DNA from: Stichopus chloronotus
Taxonomy: Eukaryota > Echinodermata > Holothuroidea > Aspidochirotida > Stichopodidae
Direction of reading: 5' to 3'
Length of the DNA: 64,000 nt
Assembly (NCBI GenBank): GCA_021234535.1
Contig: CM037840.1
Span: 610,697-674,696, forward strand
The position numbers and the translations under genes are program-made. Shown piece after piece: positions 1 through 13,325 of this stretch. Below the pieces are notes generated by a model. The model saw nothing but the letters and a program-made list of their open reading frames with translations. It was not told the DNA's origin and did not search any database. Each line of letters begins with the position of its first letter. The first letter of the stretch is position 1.

Positions 1-1144
1 CACTTTTAAGCTCAGTTCTTATTTTAGTTTTGCCAAATTAATTCAAAATGTTTATACTTTTGCAATATTTGAAGTCTTACTATCCATAGTTTCTTTTTCT
101 CCTTACTATAAGAATAGTGGAGTTGTTTTCAAGATCACATTGCCATTGAGACAGTACATTATGTAGGCTGTTATGCAACAGTTTATCATTCTTGTTGTAA
201 AGAAATTGTTAAAGTTAAACTTTTTCTATTATTTTAGATTGGAAGTGTGTTCAGCTTTCCTGTCTCTGTTACATGTGCAGAATGTTTTGAGAGATTCTCA
301 ACCCTTTTCGGGAAATTCATTCCCCCCCCCCCATTCTACTTGACAGGTCATGTCACTGAAAGATCTTTTTGTGTTGATTGATACACTTAAATTATCCAAT
401 GGTACTTAGATTGTACCCGTCGATGATATTGTAGGAAATACTCGCTGAGATGGCAATTCAAAGGAATGATTTTGTGATAATATAAACGGAAAATAAACCC
501 ATCGTTCAGAATCCCTCGCCTGATAATCAAAAACAATAATAATTAAATAGTAATAATAATAACAACAATAATAATAATAATGATGATGACTGGGACGGAC
601 AGTGATGAAACGATAGAAACTAGCCTCCTTAGAGTTACCTACTTTCATGATACATTGAGAGAAGAGATCATTTTACCACATGTCAGACAAAGCAACTGCC
701 AGAACATTCCTTTTTTAACATTTATTGTGTGTGTGTAACTTCGATGTAAACTGTATTTTATCAAGTATATCATTATTTCTTACTAGTCTATAAGTTGACG
801 TCTCATTCCCTGCGGAATTTAGAAAATAAAAACTTTATTTGTATTCTTTATCTGGAAAGAGGCATGCGCAACATGTGGTTTTCATATCATGTAGCAGCAA
901 CCATAGTAAATTCTATTGACAAAAGAGATTTATCATTGCCTGTTGCTGTTCGTTTCTTATCGCAAGTTTCAAATAGCAGAATTAAGGCGTTATATACTTC
1001 CTTAGACAACCAAAATGAAGGACTGAGTGTTCGGCTTTTATCATGTGAGGGGTGTGTGGGTGAGTGGAGAACTGATGGATTTATGAATTGAGCCTTTTTA
1101 CAGCAGTAGTTTAATCTCATTTAATTCCTCAAGCTCTTGTCTAA
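1..1144. other. Intergenic sequence, no gene seen
   Basis: No ORF here has recognisable protein features or paired splice sites. It holds a C homopolymer near 325-334, an AAT-rich low-complexity tract around 536-585 and a short GT run near 728. The open frames are short and in low-complexity sequence. Confidence 0.5.
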
Positions 1145-1700
1145 TGTCACAGCCGAATGGCTAAGGCGCTCGTTCGACGATCTCATGATCACTGGTTCGA
1201 GCCCGACACAGAATCACAGAGGCAAACGTTTACTTTTGATTTGGAAGGAAACGCTCTATGTTATCGTTAAGTATTAATTCAAACTTCAAATTCACTAGCT
1301 GACGTGCTGGCCATGCGCTATAAGGGGCGGACGAAAGACTCCTGCTCTGCTGGTCATAGAAACCGTGCTAGGGTTCAAGGCACATCCGGGCTACAATGGT
1401 CCGGTGGTGGTATGGTACTTTTTGTGGCCTAGGATCCCGTGCCATGTCTCCCTTGACGTCGTAAAAGAACCCGGAAGGATGCGAGGAGGGTCGGTCAAAG
1501 GTCGACCAGAAGCGTACTAGGTGGCGTGAGGTGAATCCATGCAACTCGGCCAGAGGGTTGAAAGGCTCTTTGCGACCGGCATGTGTGCTGCCCATAGTCC
1601 ACTGAACACGTGGCCCAATGAGGCGTGTTCTTCTATGTATGAACCTACGGAAGCCTGTAAGGACCATTATAGTTTTTAGTTTTCTTTGCTGTTGTATATT
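1145..1700 (+). mobile_element. tRNA-derived SINE-like element
   Basis: Positions 1145-1210 read like the head of a tRNA gene. An A-box-like stretch (AGCCGAATGGCTAAGGCG) is followed about 35 bases later by a good B box (GGTTCGAGCCC), the two internal RNA polymerase III promoter parts. There is no clean full cloverleaf, which favours a SINE head over a working tRNA gene. Further along (about 1430-1475) a 'GTAAAAGAACCC' motif follows a 'cccgtgcc' stretch. This resembles the conserved central domain of several invertebrate tRNA-SINE families, as I recall them. The 3' limit is uncertain. A 99-codon minus-strand frame inside it looks fortuitous. Confidence 0.5.
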
Positions 1701-2758
1701 CGACTGGCGCCATCAACCTATTAAATTGGGGCTGTTTACATCATGTTATAGAATTTGTTAGAATGAAATTTCAGTACCACGCTTATGTAACACTGCCGTG
1801 TTGTGGTGAAACTGAATATTGAGCAAACTATATCTTATTGACCTTTTCTTCGCTTAGGATAAAAATCTGCTACGTAAATCTGTAGTTTGGCATTGGAATA
1901 AAGTTGCTAAAATATATATTAACATTTACATTCTCAGAGGGCATCAGATTTTTTTTTATAATAGCAGTTTTTTGAGAAAAAAAATAGATGTACATGCAGT
2001 TGCATTGTGTGTATTCAATATTAAATAGCGTGTCTCATTCAGTGGTAAATATGTGACATTATATCAACACTTGTATTCATAACAGTAAAACATAACTCTA
2101 AATTAAAAAAAAAATATCCTTATTCCATTCACCTGTGTATTGCCACAAGTTATCTATAAACTGATAACGCGTTTCATATACGCCGACCCATTTCATGTAA
2201 TAGTATTGGTTTCAACCACAGGGCAGGATTCGTCTCTTTGCTCACAGCACATTTCATCAGTATCATTAGGCACTAGAAGTAGCAACAGCATTGGCTCTAT
2301 GTTAGGTTTAGCTAATCTTTTATCGGATCAACCTGAATAGGATTATCTAAATAAAGAGAGGAAAGAAACAACCAACTGCTCTCTGAGTTTGGATATTCTA
2401 GTGACCTTCATTGAATATTACGTAATAGATATGTGATAGAAGTTGCTTCAGCTCCCAAAACAGTACAAGCAGAAGTAAGAGGAATTAAGTGCAACTCTGT
2501 CATTCGTCGTAAGAGGTCCCAGAACGTTCCATTGTTCGGTTGTCTTTCTGCTTTCATTCACTAAATACCTGAAGTATTATGAACAATCAACGTTGATGTC
2601 TTTGACATCTTCACTACAGTCGTAACTAGTAAATAGTTCTGTGGATAAGTTCTTTCTGTACATGATGTGTATGATTTTGTCACTGTGTCGGTACGTGTTA
2701 TATTACAGTCACATATTGGAAACAGCTTTCTTGTAGGCTACTGATGGAACACATTGGC
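1701..2758. other. Intergenic sequence, no gene seen
   Basis: AT-rich sequence with short poly-A and poly-T runs. No protein motif, splice-site pair or repeat shared with the rest of the window was seen. Confidence 0.4.
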
Positions 2759-3082
2759 TCAAACTGGGGAAGAAACATTCGCTTGTTTCCATGTTTTTCT
2801 TTTCTTTCGACTGGTACGGTGGTAGTTGGGTCTTGTAAAGAGAAACTCAGATCCTAGAACAGGAACCGATTTACCTTTGGGAAGACACTGCGCACTAATG
2901 CGGGGAGGAGGCTCACTGTAATTTTCAGTAAGACTGTACACATCACGAAGAAACTCGGATAAACTCAATAGATTTCCTTTTCCCACAAAAGGATGTGACA
3001 ACATTACCCTCGATGCAATAATTTTGTGCAGTCCAATTTCCTGACCACATTCCTTAATAGACCATGCCAAAATACAGACCAG
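2759..3082 (-). CDS. Possible terminal coding exon, unknown protein
   Basis: An open frame of about 107 codons on the minus strand ends in a stop at its low-coordinate side. At its upstream edge an AG acceptor (positions 3084-3083) directly precedes the first usable codon, and the triplet just before is an in-frame TAG, as expected if translation enters through a splice. The composition looks protein-like: a mixed globular stretch with paired prolines, then a basic tail containing RKKRK that could be a nuclear localisation signal. I do not recognise the protein, found no upstream exon, and the polypyrimidine tract is weak. It may be a chance ORF. Confidence 0.25.
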   Translation of the reverse strand: MVCILAWSIKECGQEIGLHKIIASRVMLSHPFVGKGNLLSLSEFLRDVYSLTENYSEPPPRISAQCLPKGKSVPVLGSEFLFTRPNYHRTSRKKRKTWKQANVSSPV

Positions 3083-4221
3083 CTAAAATTCTACATCATT
3101 CACTGCACTGCTTCAAAGTAATTAAATCATAGCCTGAGAGAATAGCAAAGTTAGATAAACTGACTTTGAACGACAATTTCAGGGAAGGCAGCAATAGGCA
3201 ATCAAAATAAACAAGGAAAACATGGATTTTGATAATATTTAATAAAATAGACTATTCTTAATTAGTGTTTGTCAAAGTGACGAAAAAGCTGACCAGATGT
3301 TGATGTTTCACTCTGAAAAGGAAGAGAAGATGTATTCTCTGTACTTTTTTTCAGTTTCTTCATTTGTCGGATATGAAATAACTTCCCTTTTTGGTGAGTA
3401 ATTCTAGAATTCAATCATAGATCATTTCATGAATCATTACCATAGCCCAATGTGTCACTGAATTATGTATGACAATGGTGAATGTAAATTTCCTGTTGGA
3501 CAGATAACTATGTTTATGCTTGTTAGTGTTGTTCAATACTACAAATATACTTCTCAATTTTCACAATACAATAGTTAAATCCCACTTTAATGCAATGATT
3601 GTCTTGGGTGTACCCACTTCACTCCATGAACAGTTACTCACATAGAATGTTACGTCACAATTTATATTTCCTCATTTCTTTCACATTTACAATGCACATG
3701 ATATCTTCACTTGCTTTTAGAGAAAGGACAACAGGTGTTGATGCTCAAACCAGCTATTATTTTCCTAAAATTCTAGGCTAATGGCTTGTAAAACAATTGC
3801 ATAGATTTTAGACTTGCAAGAATTATTCAACCTATCTAAACTTATTAGGTCAATACTTTCCTTAACATAAACTTTTACCTATTTAACTACTAGGCACACA
3901 CTGTGAGGAGAAGAACCATGTGCAGTTGTCAGAAAATGCATGCTATGTACCGAATGAATTGTAAAATATCCAAAACAAATACAAAAAGTTATTGCATTCA
4001 TTTTTCAGAAAGTGTTTTGACTTGTAAGTCTAGCGGTGTCCAACTGTATGATGAAACCAACAGGTTTATTGTAACTTACTGTGTCATATAAGTGACGCCG
4101 GATTATGTAAATTTGTTTTTATGCATACCATAATTACTATTGGAAAAGTAGTTCTTATTTGTTCTCTTCTTATTGGCCATCGTCAACTTCATGAATATGA
4201 ATCAGTGATTGAATGACTCTC
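3083..4221. other. Intergenic sequence, no gene seen
   Basis: AT-rich. Short frames near 3599-3781 and 3903-4091 have no recognisable features, no flanking splice signals, and were not seen again in the duplicated parts of the window. Confidence 0.4.
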
Positions 4222-5650
4222 CCTAGTCATCACAGAATTTCCATAATGTGCTAAAGTCATGTCTCGAGAAGATATTTTCTTGCATGATATTAAACAAAAT
4301 GTGATAAAAATGTGATATCCAGATATACCATAATGGTTACGATGCGTCATCTCGAGAAGGCATAAACATGTATGATATCATGTGAGGATTGGTTGATGAC
4401 TGCAGGTAATTCTCAATCCAAGCTGCAAGACAATGATGAAAATCAAGACTTAAATTGTGATTCATTTTCAGTTAAAATGTGCATAGATGTTGGTATACTT
4501 CTCCATATATGGTTAATATATTTTTCATACATGTAGAATGGGTGTTTTGTTGTTTTCTAGGTTATGTGGTCTTGTCAAAGTAAGTTCCTGTATTTTTATA
4601 CTGTCATGTTATTTTCATATACGCCATCATATGATATGTGATATTTATTACTTTATATTTTTTTGCTTCACTTAGACTATCCGCTAATACACTAACCGGG
4701 ATTGGTGGCAGGAGATATTATCCTCAAATGCTCCCCCCCCCCCCCCCCGTCAAAACCTTGCCCTCACGTCTCCAAAAGGATGTAGGTACTATCATGTCCA
4801 TGATAGTATTATTACGTTTAACTGATAGGTTGCCCTATTATGCACAATCAAGTAGATTTTGGAAAAGAAAAAATAAAAAAAAGAAAACTCTGCAGCCAAG
4901 CCTCTGCTGTTACATGTTGCAGTACATGGCCTTTGTAGTTACAATGTGTTACATTAACAAGTGACATCCAATGACATCCCTACGAGTAAATTGTGAAGTC
5001 CATCAGGATGACGAGTTAGCCTGTTAATATAGTCACTTTCATTAAATGTCAGCAAATATGACTTCTTCGCCATTATATACCCTATATATTGTTGTCTAAA
5101 CGGTATTTTAGACGGTACTTTTCCTTCACAAAGTTGTTTCTTGTATGCTCGTACACCTGACATTGTATCAGTGGTACCATAACAAGTTTTATTAATTAAG
5201 GATTAAGCTTTATTGCAGATTTTATAGACACTTGACCTTGTTACATGTGACGTCATATCCTACCAAGACTAAGCTATAAAGTATGTTATTCTCACATTTT
5301 GGTAAAGGTATTAACAATATGATTTAATAAAACTAGAAAAAAATGATGACTTTTTTTAAACATTACCTAAGTACTGAATATCGCTTAAATTGAGATAAGA
5401 AATGGATGTGAAAGTCGACGTTGTCTCTTATTTCAGATCAACAACATTTAAAATTTCTTAGATGGCAGGATTGGATGAAGTTTCCTGGATCAGCCAATCT
5501 TCACTTGATATCATACATGTTTATGCCTTCTCGAAAGGACACACCTTAATCATCTTGATACGACTGGATAACACGTAATGTTGTATCATGCAGAAAAGGT
5601 CTTCTCGAGACATGATTTTAGCACATTACAAAAATTCTATGAGGAATAGG
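4222..5650. mobile_element. Non-autonomous element with ~180 bp terminal inverted repeats
   Basis: The stretch 4222-4407 is repeated in inverted orientation at about 5477-5650. Shared landmarks are an outer end reading about CCTAgTCctCAcAgAATTT, then AATGTGCTAAA, CATGTCTCGAGAAG, and an inner GAGAAGGCATAAACATG followed by a TATGATATCA motif. Similar termini at 26325-26485 and 31953-32030 stop at the same outer edge, which supports the boundary. The interior holds no ORF resembling a transposase; a 69-codon minus frame near 4954-5163 is unremarkable. This is most simply a MITE-like DNA transposon mobilised in trans. No convincing target-site duplication was found. Confidence 0.65.
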
Positions 5651-6840
5651 TATCCCGGCATACTTACTTAGTGTAAAAGAAATAACCATATACATGAAGT
5701 CGCCCGTGGTATCATCTTAAAAGGACTGTTCTCGACGTTTCTATAACTTTGGGAGAAGTCTGTTTAAATGTTGCTTACTCCGAGGAGATCCTTAAGTAAC
5801 AAGATGTAAAACAGGACTCGGTACAGCCTTTACAATGTAAACGACGCAGAGATATTCTGACATTTTAATTTGTTGAGCTCATCAACTAAATGTTCTGCTT
5901 TTCGTTGGCAGATTCTTCACACACGATGGACGAGTCTATCTCAAAGTCCGAAATACACCATCGAAGTTCGAACAAGTTCAAGAATCCAGTCAAGTTTTTT
6001 GGTTTAGAGAAAGGGACAAATTTTACCAAATTCTTGAATATCACTTAAATATAGATCCTAAATCGACGAGAAATGCAAGACTCTATTATAATTTAACAAA
6101 GAAAGTTTAATAATGACATATATTGACATTCTGATCAAAAAGGGGAGAGAACGGATAGGAAATAACAACATCGTTATTCCAAAGATCAACATACATTTTT
6201 CAAGATTCCTCTGATTTCATTCAAAGATATTATTTCTACAACATGAAAATATGTTTATTTTACAAAGATTGCTCTTTGGTAATACACATTCATAATTTTT
6301 TTTCAAGGGTCAACAATGTAAGCGTTATTATAAAATTAACTAGTAATGGTGTCATTAACTAACTTGTAAGCATTTTGGAGGTTTGTTCCAATCACTGGGG
6401 GGGGGGGGGGAGGTTAATCTCTAATATAGAAGTACGAGTTCAAAATTCGAATTTGACCAAAATATGAGATTTTGATAAGAGTACAACCATAATGGAATAT
6501 TAACTGAGGTAAATTCAGGAATTATTTTTTCATGACCAAAGTCTTAACGTCATTATTAAGGAAACAAAATACATATTTCAAGGCACATCTGACTTTGAGA
6601 AAGATAATTATTTGTAACTTTTTCTACAAGGCAGAAATAGGAGATTCTTCTGTCACGTTAAAAGTAATGCATGGTACAATCTTTTACGTGGAAACTATGT
6701 TGGGGTTATTGTAATATTTTAAAAATGTTCGTGACGTAATCTTCTACGTATGAGTCATTTTATCGGTCTTCATATTATATCTCTTCAAATTGTTACATTG
6801 TGGTCTAAATCTTATATTTGGCAAAATTACACTCTTCAGT
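5651..6840. other. AT-rich sequence before the repeat array
   Basis: No gene seen. It includes a G homopolymer around 6399-6411. Parts of 6180-6560 resemble decayed pieces of the array units that follow (for example the 'tttgataagagta' and 'caagattcctctg' stretches). Confidence 0.4.
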
Positions 6841-9800
6841 TTCTTCATTAATGAAAACAATGATTGACTTTTTCCTTTGCAGGTAACAATCCGTCAAATG
6901 GAACGAACATTCATCCGTAGTCTCATAAGTTAAAACACCATGGACCGAAAATGTTTATTATTTTATATCGATTTTTCAATCGTTTTCCCAAATGTGTCTA
7001 TTTCATAAATATATATGGTTATTTGGAATCGACCGTTCCTAGGACGAAGGCGTCCCTCGTTTGATGTAAACACTGTATATAATATCATAATTTTTATAGA
7101 CTCCCCTAAATAAAGTACTTAAAAATGTAGTTGACCCCCAAAATTGTCGTTTCTCAATATTCCAGGATAACATGAAGCAGTGATAAATAATTATCAAATT
7201 GTTACATTTTGCTCTTTATTTAATATTTGTCAAAATTACACTCTTTCATTTCTTCATAAACGAAAACAATCATTGACTTTTCACTTGCTTGTAACAATCT
7301 GTCACTTGGAACAAACAATCATCCGTAGTTTCATTACCTAACAAACCATGAACCACAAATGTCTAAAATTCCATATAGATAATATTAAAATTTACCTGTT
7401 TAATGTGATTCCTAAACTAATGAAAACAGTTTAAAAAACAACAAAAAATGCTCTTCCTCCTAGATCTTGTTAAGTTCATGATATCGAGTAATTTCAAGGT
7501 GAATTCTACTTTTGGATAAGTATTACATTTAAATGCTATTTATGACGTCATTTATCATTAATGAAGCCTCCGTAACCGTAATACAGTAATATCACATAGG
7601 ATTTGTCATATCTCAATGTTGACAGAAAAATCTTGAAAATGGAGCTACATAAAAAATGTAACAGATTTTGCCAAAATATGACAATTTGATAAAGTCATAG
7701 TCTTACGATTTTGTAAATTGGATCAAAATCTCTGATATTTGCAATCGTTACCACCAATGTGTCTGTTTCATAGATACACATACTTATTGAAGAATCGAGC
7801 GTTCCTACCGCTAAAACGTTCCTCTTTTGACATAAGCACTGTGAATAATGTCATAATTTTTATATTCTCCCCAGAAATAGTTGACCCCCCAAAAAAATTG
7901 TCGTTTCTCAAGATTCCTCTGTAAAACGAAGGAGTCATAAATTTTCATCAAATTGTTAGATTTTGTTTTTCATCTAATATTTGTCAAAATTACACTCTAC
8001 ATTCTTCATAAACGAAACCAACCATTGCCTTTTCCTTTCCTTGTAAAAATTCGTCATATGGAACAAATAATCCTCCGTAGTCTCATTAGTTAACACACCA
8101 TAAACCGAAAACGTCTATAATTTTATCCCGATAATATCAAAATTAACCTGTTTAATGTTATTCCTAAACTAAGGAAAGCACTTTAAAAAAAAATCACTCT
8201 TCCTTCTAGATGTTGTTAAGTTTATGATATCCAGTAATTTTAAGGTGAATCCGACCTATGGATAAGTATGACATTTGAAAGCTATTAATGACGTCATTTA
8301 TCATTGATAAAGCCTCCAATACAGTAATATCTTTCAATAGAATCGATATAAAATGATAGACGTTTTAGGTTTATTCTGTGTTAGCTAATGAGACTACGAA
8401 TGATTGTTCGTTCCACTTGTCGGATTGTTACGAGCAAAGGTAAAGTCAATGATTGTTTTCGTTTGTGAAGAAATTAAAGAGTGTATATTTCTTCAATATA
8501 CATTCTAAATCAATAAAAGACTCCTCCTAAGGCCAAAATCGTCCTTCTTTTAAAGTAATTAAGTGTTTACTGAAAAACCAAAAAGATAAGTTTATCTTTG
8601 ATCTTAACTTTTTCTTTATTTTTAAATGTATACGCGAAGTTGTACATGAACGTACTATGTCTTTCAATGAAGAAAAATGATAGTAACTACTTCGAAAAGC
8701 AAAGGGATTGGCATACGAACAGTAAAAAACAGAAATCATATTTGAAAATTAACGGTTCTTACTGTAACCGCCAACATAATGAATATGTAACAGTACAGGT
8801 CTCACTAGTGTATCAAAAACATACTACTCAAGTAGTGGCTCCTTGGTAGGTATCGGGAATAGTAGTATTTGGTGAAAGGAAACACTGTATTCACAAATAA
8901 CCTACGAACTGAACACAACCTTGTCCGCGGCGTCAGTGAGCCTGAGTTGTTGACTGAATATTCAATACTAGTATACTTCCCATTGGCTTGCTCAAAGAAG
9001 CACACCTTTGATTTGAATGAAAACTGTCAACCACTACATTATCGTAATCTACACTTTCTGTCGTTATGTTAGAAGAATTTCAAATCACACGGCAAAATAA
9101 ATCAACTGAAACCTATTTATTTTGCAAGATTGTTTGAATAGTGAAGTTAAAAGCACTATCAAACTTTTGGAGATTAAATTTCAATGTTCTTAGTTTTAGC
9201 CTAGGCACGTAATCACTTCAACAGAAACATCATTTATAATCTCATTGTTTCTATAATCTCTCCAGAAATAAAGTACAATAGGTGAATCCGACTTATGGAT
9301 ACGTATGACATTTAAAAGCTATTAATGACGTCATTTATTATTAATAAAGCCTCCAATACAGTAATATCTCATTGAATCGGTCATTTCTCAACGTTCACAG
9401 AAAGATCTCGAGAATAGAGCAAAATCAAAAAGGTAGCAGGTTTTGGCCAAAATATGAAAATTTGATAAGGTTATAGCCTCACGTTTTTGTCAATTTCAGC
9501 CAAATCGTCGATATTTTCAATCGTTAGCAAAAATGTGTCTATTTTTTTAATATACATTCTAAATGAATGAAAGACCTTCCTTAAAACGAAATCGTCCTTC
9601 TTTCAATAGAAACATTATTTATAATCTCATCTTTGTTTTAAATCTCTCCAGAAATAAGGTAGAGTAAAATGTAGTTAACGGAAAAAAAAAAGTCATTTCC
9701 CAAGATTCCAGAATAAAATGAAGCCGTCTTGAATATTCATTAAATTATATTATTGTGGTTCTTATGTTATATTTGTTAAATTTACACTATCTTTATTTTT

Positions 9801-12495
9801 TTTTCATGAATGAAAACAATCATTGGCCTCTTTCGTCCTGGTAGTAATAGTTCTGTGGGACAAACATCCCTAGTCTCATTGGTTAACACACTATGAATTA
9901 AAAACGTCAATGTTTTAATATTAATATTATTAAAGTATACGTGTTTAGTGTGAAGGACTATACCAAACAGAACAGTTAAAAAACAAACAAAATGATCACT
10001 TGTTCTTCTAGATGTTGCTAAGTTCATGATGTCGAGTAATTTCAAGGTGAATCCGACCACAATAAAATGAAGCAGTCATGAATATTCATTAAATTATAAC
10101 ATTGTGGTTGTTATGTTATGCTTGTCAAATTTACACTTTTTATTTTTTTTTCATAAATGAAAACAAACATTGGCCTCTTCCTTCCTAGTAGTAATAGTTC
10201 TGTGGAACAAACAAACATCCGTAATCTTATTGGTTAAGTCACTATGAACCAAAAACGTTAATGTTTTAACGTTAATATTATTCAAGTATACCTGTTTAGT
10301 GTGAAGGACTATACCAAGTACAACAGTTAAAAAAAAAAAAAAAATGATCACTTGTTCTTCTAGATGTTGCTAAGTTCATGATGTCGAGTAATTTCAAGGT
10401 GAGTCCGACTTATGGATACGTATGACATTTAAAAGATATTAATGACGTCATTTATTATTAATTAAGTCTCCAATACAGTAATATCACATTGAATCGGTCA
10501 TTTCTCAACGCTGACAAAAAGACATCGAAAATTGAGCAAAATCGAAATTGTAGCAGACTTTGGCCAAAATTTGAAAATTTGATAAGAGTATACTTTACAT
10601 TTGGGTCAATTTCAGTCAAATCGTCGATATTTTCAATTGTTACCGAAAATGTGTCTATTTCTTTAATATATATTCTAAAGGAATGAAAGACCCTTCCTCA
10701 TCCCGAAATCGTCCTTCTTTCAACAGAAACATTATTTATCATCTCATTTTTGATTAAAATCTCTCCAGAAATAAGGTAATGTAAAATGTAGTTGACGGGA
10801 AAAAAATAAGTCATTTCTCAAGATGCCAGGATAAAATGAAGCAGTCATGAATATTCATTAAATTATAACATTGTGGTTCTTATGTTATATTTGTCAAATT
10901 TAGACCTTTAATTTTTTTTTCATCAATGAAAACAATCATTGGCCTCTCCCTTCCTTGTAGCAATGGTTCTGTGGAACAAAGAAAGATCCGTATTCTCATT
11001 GGTTAACACACTATGAACCAAAAACGTCAATGTTTTAATATTAATATTATTAAAGTATACCTGTCTAGTGTGAAGGACTATACCAAGCAAAACAGTGAAA
11101 AAAAAACAAACAAAATGATCACTTGTTCTTCTAGATGTTGCTCAGTTCCTGATGTCGAGTAATTTCAAGGTGAATCCGACTTATGGATACGTATGACATT
11201 TAAAAGCTATTAATGACGTCATTTATTATTAATTAAGCCTCCGATACCGTAATATCACATTAAATCGGTAATTTCTCAACGCTGACAAAAAGATCTCGAA
11301 AATCGAGCAAAATCAAAATTGTAGCAGACTTTGGCTAAAATTTGAAAATGTGATAAGGGTATAGCCTTACATTTAGGTCAATTTTAGCCAAATCGTCGAA
11401 TATTTTCAATCGTTGGCAAAAATGTGTCTATTTCTTTATTACACATTCTAAATGAATGAAAGACCCTTCCTAAGCACGAAATCGTCCTTCTTTTAACAGA
11501 AACATTATTTATGATCTCATTTTTTTTAAATCTCTCCAGAAATAAGTTTAGTAAAATATAGTTTACAGGGAAAAAAAGTCATTTCTCAAAATTCCAGAAT
11601 AAAATGAAGCAGTCATGAATATTCATTAAATCATAACATTGTGGTTGTTTTGTTATATTGGTCAATTTTACACACTTTATTTTTTTTCATAAATGAAAAC
11701 AATCATTGGCCTTTTCCTTCCTTGTAGCAATCGTTCTGTGGAACAAAAAAAGATCCGTAGTCTCATTGGTCACCTCTTTGAACCAAAAACGTCAATGTTT
11801 TAATATTAATATTACTAAAGTATACCTCTTTAGTGTGAAGGACTATACCAAGCAAAACAGTTAAAAAAAACAAACAAAATGATCACTTGTTCTTCTAGAT
11901 GTTGCTAAGTTCATGATGTCGAGTAATTTCAAGGTGAATCCGACTTATGGATACGTATGACATTTAAAAGATATTAATGACGTCATTTATCATTAATAAA
12001 GCCTCCAATACAGTAATATCACACGGGATTAGTCATTTCTCAATGCTGACAGAATAATCGCGTAATTAGAGCTAAATAACAAAATGTAGCAGATTTTGGC
12101 CAAAATATGACGATTTGATAACGCTATAGCCTTACGTTTTTATTTTTTTATTTTTTTGTACATTGGAGCTTAATCGCTGAGATTTTCAATCGTTACCTCA
12201 AACGTGTCTATTTTTATTAAAAATACATGCTTATTCAAAAGGAGACCATTCCTAGTCATAAAACGTCCCTCTAGTTTTGATAAAAACATCGATTATGATG
12301 TCATAATTTATATATTCTCTGAAGAAATAAAGTACATTAAAATGCAGTTGACCCCAAAAGTTGTCATTTCTTAAGATTTTAAGATAAAATGAAGCAGCCA
12401 TTAATATTCATCAATTTGTTACTTTTACTTTTGGGGTCTTTATCTAAATTTGTCAAAATTACACTCTTCAGTTTCTTCATTAACGAAAACAATTA
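6841..12495 (+). repeat. Degenerate tandem array of CRE-palindrome units
   Basis: Diverged copies of one unit follow each other head to tail. The most regular copies are about 765-775 bp long. Each full unit has the same order of landmarks: a 'cgaaaacaatcattg' block, a 'tgttaagttcatgat' block, TGACGTCA inside 'taatgacgtcattta', then 'gcctcc-ata-cagtaatatcac', a 'gccaaaatatga' block, and a 'gtgtctattt' to 'aaaatgaagcagtcat' block. The palindrome starts at 7543, 8289, 9326, 10443, 11214 and 11978. The array is interrupted: 8376-8480 is an inverted fragment, about 8580-9270 is unrelated insertion, and the copy at 9785-10060 lacks its centre. Short ORFs inside recur only because the DNA recurs. 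Confidence 0.8.
8655..8770 (+). repeat. Dispersed repeat, second copy at 26.5 kb
   Basis: This stretch inside the array interruption matches about 26487-26600 in inverted orientation. Their translations share a run resembling 'NYF-KQ-W--DSK-K-SYLK'. It is short, has no start context or splice sites, and is treated as an interspersed repeat and not as a gene. Confidence 0.5.
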
Positions 12496-13255
12496 ATTGC
12501 CTATATATGCCTAATAAAAGAAATATTGACAATGTACAACGCTCCGCATTATCTGTTTTGCATAGTTTTCACGAAACTTTGAAAAGCCTCGGAAATAATA
12601 TATTACACGTAATACAAATATACACAAATTCCAACTGATTGCCATTCAGAATTTTACTCTAAAACTTTTGAGTGCAGCCAGTTCTTTTGTTGATGCATAT
12701 CAGGTGGTCTTTATTTTTTTTCACTTTCTTCATCACTGTTTTGTTTATATTTTATCTTACTTTTCACATTTTTATGAGAAGGGTTACACACTCCATGAAA
12801 TTATGCCCCTTGTAGAATCAAATTAAAAACAAAAGTCATATGTATTGGGGGAATCAGAAGATAAATTGTTTACTCCTTAAGAAACTCAAACATTGAAATA
12901 GTGGTTAGCAATGTGACACTTACAGAACACCGTAGAAAATACCCTCCGTGTTTGTTACGGCGTTACAGTTTCAGACGGTCTTTGGAGGTACCGAACGACC
13001 AAAATAGGACCTAATGTTATTCCATAGTGTAACCTGTCAATGTGTTATCCTACCGTGAAAATGTACGAGAAATTAAATTATTTATAACTATACAATATTG
13101 ATCCACATACAATTACAACAGCAAGTATTCTATGTTAGGTTGTCTACTTTTTATATTTATGATGCTAATTTAATACAGGAAAGAAATAAAGACGTGATGA
13201 GAAAATAAATCGTAACAGAAACTACGGATAAAAGTCAGTTCCATCTCAGTTCTAC
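12496..13255. other. Spacer between direct and inverted array units
   Basis: AT-rich sequence separating the last direct unit from the inverted one. No gene or recognisable element was seen. Confidence 0.4.
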
Positions 13256-13325
13256 ATAAAGAAAGAAAGTAAGAAAAAGAAAGAAAGAAAGAAAGAGAGA
13301 AAGAAAGAAAAAAAAGAGAGAGAAA
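13256..13325 (+). repeat. Purine-rich (GAAA)n tract
   Basis: A run of GAAA and GAGA units, directly next to the inverted array unit. Confidence 0.8.

Noticed and set aside
1145..1215. Functional tRNA gene
   Set aside because: It has A and B boxes but no convincing full cloverleaf or anticodon stem, and it continues into SINE-like sequence.
1368..1667. 99-codon minus frame
   Set aside because: It lies entirely in the SINE-like element and has no protein features.
9782..10351. Two related minus-strand frames of 92 and 66 codons
   Set aside because: They resemble each other only because they lie in neighbouring units of the DNA array; other units have the frame broken.
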